From positions 3,568-67,567 of the forward strand of contig JAZRPY010000004.1 in assembly GCA_045649415.1 (NCBI GenBank): a DNA stretch of 64,000 nt, read 5' to 3'. The position numbers were made by a program, and so were the translations under genes. The notes under the pieces were generated by a model. The model had not been told where the DNA came from. It was given only the letters and a program-made list of their open reading frames with translations, and ran no database searches. Positions 61,963 to 64,000 of the stretch are shown piece by piece. How positions within the stretch are numbered: position 1 is the stretch's first letter; each line of letters opens with the position of its first letter. The stretch is from CAKSQL01 sp045649415 (GTDB lineage Bacteria; Bacillota; Clostridia; UBA1381).

Positions 61963-61985
61963 TTTGCACCTCCTCAAAACTATTT

Positions 61986-62872
61986 TTATTTTTCTTCTTT
62001 ACTCCTGCAAGTTGAAGAAACGATATATTTCGGTCTTCCCTTAATTTCATCATAAATACGAGCAACATAATATCCTATAATACCAAGACTTATCATCATG
62101 ATACTTCCTATGAATATCAGGATAATTATAACGGTTGTCATACCTTCAAGTGCAATGCCACGAATTTTATCAATCAGTGCCCAAACGCTGAAAATAGCAG
62201 TAATAATAAGCATCATGACGCCAAGCACCGTTACGATTTGCATTGGTGCCGTTGAGTAGGCAGAAATATTTGAAACAGCATATTTCAAAAGACCTATGGC
62301 AGACCATTTTGATTCGCCTTCAAGTCTTTCATTAACCTCAAATTCAACCGTTGTTTTGTGATAACCAACCCAAAAAGAAATCGCTCTGAAGAAGCCCTTT
62401 CTTTCAGGAATTCTATTGAGTATATCTACAACTTTACGGTCAAGCAGTTTAAAGTCAGAAGCGTTTGACATATCAAATCCTACTACCGAACTAATAACCC
62501 TATAAAACTTTCTTGCAGCAAAGCCATGCATTTTGCTTTCTTTGCCTCTTGTTTTTTTAATACCCTCAACAATTTCATATCCTTCTTGCCATAAACGATA
62601 CATCTCGACAATTTTCTCAGGAGGATGTTGAAGATCGCAATCAATTACTACAACCGCATCTCCTGCAGCACTTGCAAGACCTGCTGAGATAGCTGCCTCT
62701 TTTCCAAAATTTCTTGAAAAATGCAATCCATGTATATTTTTTTCTTTATCGGCTAAATTTTTTATTTTTTCATATGTAGTATCGGTAGAGCCATCATCAA
62801 TAAAAATAATTTCATTGTCAATTTCAGCTTCTTTTAAAATCTTCGATATTGTATGAAAATATTTACGACATT
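61986..62872 (-). CDS. GtrB/DPM1-like glycosyltransferase family 2, 5' end lost at chimeric junction
   Basis: About 295 residues of a GT2 enzyme: a GT-A domain with IIFIDDGSTDTTYEKIKNL, VVVIDCDLQHPPEKIVEM (the DxD-like metal site) and KKTRGKESKMHG. Two membrane helices follow (about residues 228-255 and 265-290 of the fragment) with the basic tail GRPKYIVSS. Such enzymes make polyprenyl-phosphate sugars. The expected N-terminal strand with P-x-Y-N-E-E (about 30 residues) is missing. The upstream in-frame codons (62873-63101) come from foreign sequence. Confidence 0.85.
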
Positions 62873-64000
62873 TGATTTTGATGAATGCAGCATGATGCAA
62901 TTTATGATGCGGATGATGCATGTGGAAAAGTAAAGACGAATGCACATGGGCGGACGTTGAAAAGTTTAGGAGACACACGACGTGCCGCCCCATGCAATGG
63001 TTTATTTGAAAAAGAAAAGTACTTTTTTGGTTTTTGTTTTTGGAAAATTTTTGAAAAGCTCCCTTTTTAAGAAAGTCATGCCCTAATTTACCATGCAGCA
63101 CGCAATTCGTATGTCCTCGTGTCCTACAAAGGTGGGAATCCTAAGTTCTAAGGCAACTTCAAGGGTTCCTCCCATGTAGCTCTAATTCACACCCTTACAA
63201 TGGTTACCGGAGCTATAGAATTCTCACGACGACACCCACAAATGTAGAAAGCTACCAAGTGTGAGGGCGTCATGAGAAAGCGTACTCCGGCTGAGACTTT
63301 CATGAGTATCAGACAGACAAAGGTCTCGAATGATAGTCACTAATCGTCTCCACTCCCCTAAGTCTTTTTTGGATCCGGGTATAGGAGCCACTCATAGCAC
63401 ATAAATCAATAAGGTGTGATAGTGTGTGATCGAGGACATACTATTCTAAGTCTACCCAATCCCACCTGCAAGGAAAACCAGAGCAGTCCAGACAAAAGCA
63501 AGCAATAACATGTTGTCTACACTAGGGTTCAACATCAAATAGTCTAGCCTAGAGTTTCAACAATCAAGTACATAACTTACCTTAAAGAAAGGGAGCGAAG
63601 AAGAAGGGGACATGATAGGAGAATTAGGGAAAAATGCATGAACTTACCATTAAGAAGAGGAGCAGAGAAGAAGGGATCAAGTGGAATGAGGGGAAAGATG
63701 ATGCATGATGCTTACCTTAAAGAAAAGGAGCAAAGAAGAGGGGATTGTTGGGATAGAGGAATGCATGAACATAGCATGTAAACAGAGGAGTGCATGAGGA
63801 AAAGAAGAATGAAACACACAAGCGCACAAGAGAACACACAACAATCAAGTTTTATTGAAAAGGAAAGAAGGGAAGAAAAGAGGGAAATAGAACAAATCAT
63901 ATTCAAATCAAGCGAATGAAACCACACATCAAGTTAACTAGGCTCGACCCTTGTTTTTTTTTTTGAAAAAGGGCCCCCAGTAAAGTCCCCAGCTGTTGCG
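62873..64000. other. Non-bacterial (plant-like repeat) sequence joined to the contig
   Basis: From about 62,870-62,885 the character changes. There is no bacterial gene, no ribosome binding sites, long purine-rich stretches, and phrases of the kind found in plant LTR-retrotransposon or other repeat DNA (end of window GGGCCCCCAGTAAAGTCCCC). The minus strand shows intron-like marks: repeated AAGGTAAG and a pyrimidine tract before CCTTGCAGGTGGG. The exact element is unidentified. A chimeric assembly with dietary or environmental plant DNA is the simplest explanation. Confidence 0.75.
63575..63771. repeat. Three imperfect ~67-bp tandem repeats in the plant-like part
   Basis: Units begin ACTTACCTTAAAGAAAGGGAG (63575), ACTTACCATTAAGAAGAGGAG (63642) and GCTTACCTTAAAGAAAAGGAG (63710), a period of 67-68 bp. 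Each unit ends with ATGCATGA(A/T). On the opposite strand each unit contains an AAGGTAAG- or ATGGTAAG-like splice-donor sequence. Confidence 0.75.

Noticed and set aside
62873..63101. N-terminal extension of the GtrB-like glycosyltransferase (open frame to 63101)
   Set aside because: The extra codons have no similarity to GT2 N termini, contain His-rich chance sequence and lie in the plant-like segment. They are an open frame by accident across the junction.

Overview
The window looks like a chromosomal contig from a low-GC Gram-positive bacterium of the class Clostridia, probably an anaerobic gut-type lineage. The evidence is AT-rich DNA, AGGAGG ribosome binding sites, sigma-A promoters with 17-bp spacers, a rubrerythrin, SLH-domain surface proteins, CsaB, and Firmicutes-type rpmH-rnpA-yidD-yidC-jag order. 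I saw no rRNA, tRNA or CRISPR array. The last ~1.1 kb (from about 62,870) does not look bacterial. It resembles plant repeat DNA, so the contig is probably a chimeric metagenome assembly at its right end.

Layout. 1-5.2 kb: F-type ATP synthase operon on the minus strand (atpI-B-E-F-H-A-G-D, atpD cut by the window edge), whose c subunit carries a two-carboxylate, Na+-type ion site. 5.3-12.6 kb: AraC regulator, small transaldolase, PsiE-like membrane protein, a membrane protein/VanX-like dipeptidase pair, ElaA-like acetyltransferase, PutP symporter and TetR regulator. 12.6-17.8 kb: Ca2+-type P-ATPase and a polar amino-acid ABC transporter. 18.0-20.4 kb: a decayed island with a LexA-like-operated small gene, a twice-frameshifted DUF4417 gene, and broken polymorphic-toxin and immunity remnants around one intact zinc-ribbon protein.

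20.4-28.1 kb: a tightly overlapping minus-strand operon for secondary cell-wall polysaccharide (two DUF4330 proteins, two GT4 glycosyltransferases, an O-antigen-ligase-like polymerase, MurJ and the pyruvyl transferase CsaB). This fits functionally with the SLH protein at 53.1 kb, because SLH domains bind pyruvylated wall polymer. 28.3-37.1 kb: VanZ-like protein, cardiolipin synthase, RsmF, the rpmH-rnpA-yidD-yidC-jag cluster, YebC and asparagine synthetase. 37.1-47.8 kb: rubrerythrin, AzlCD, a flavoprotein, an acetyltransferase, a ribose-type ABC transporter with a long structured leader, a Zn/Cd P-ATPase with an ArsR-type operator, and a YdcZ-like protein.

47.9-58.4 kb: murA, a YycJ-like hydrolase, rlmH, a RAYT-like protein that has lost its HUH nuclease motif, an ECF sigma/anti-sigma pair, the SLH protein, signal peptidase I, L19 with its leader, and a membrane-anchored HtrA-like protein that has lost its catalytic His and Ser. 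58.5-62.9 kb: a four-helix-bundle protein, a mosaic of recombinase and other gene fragments, a secreted InlB-repeat protein, an acyltransferase and a GtrB-like glycosyltransferase cut at the chimeric junction.
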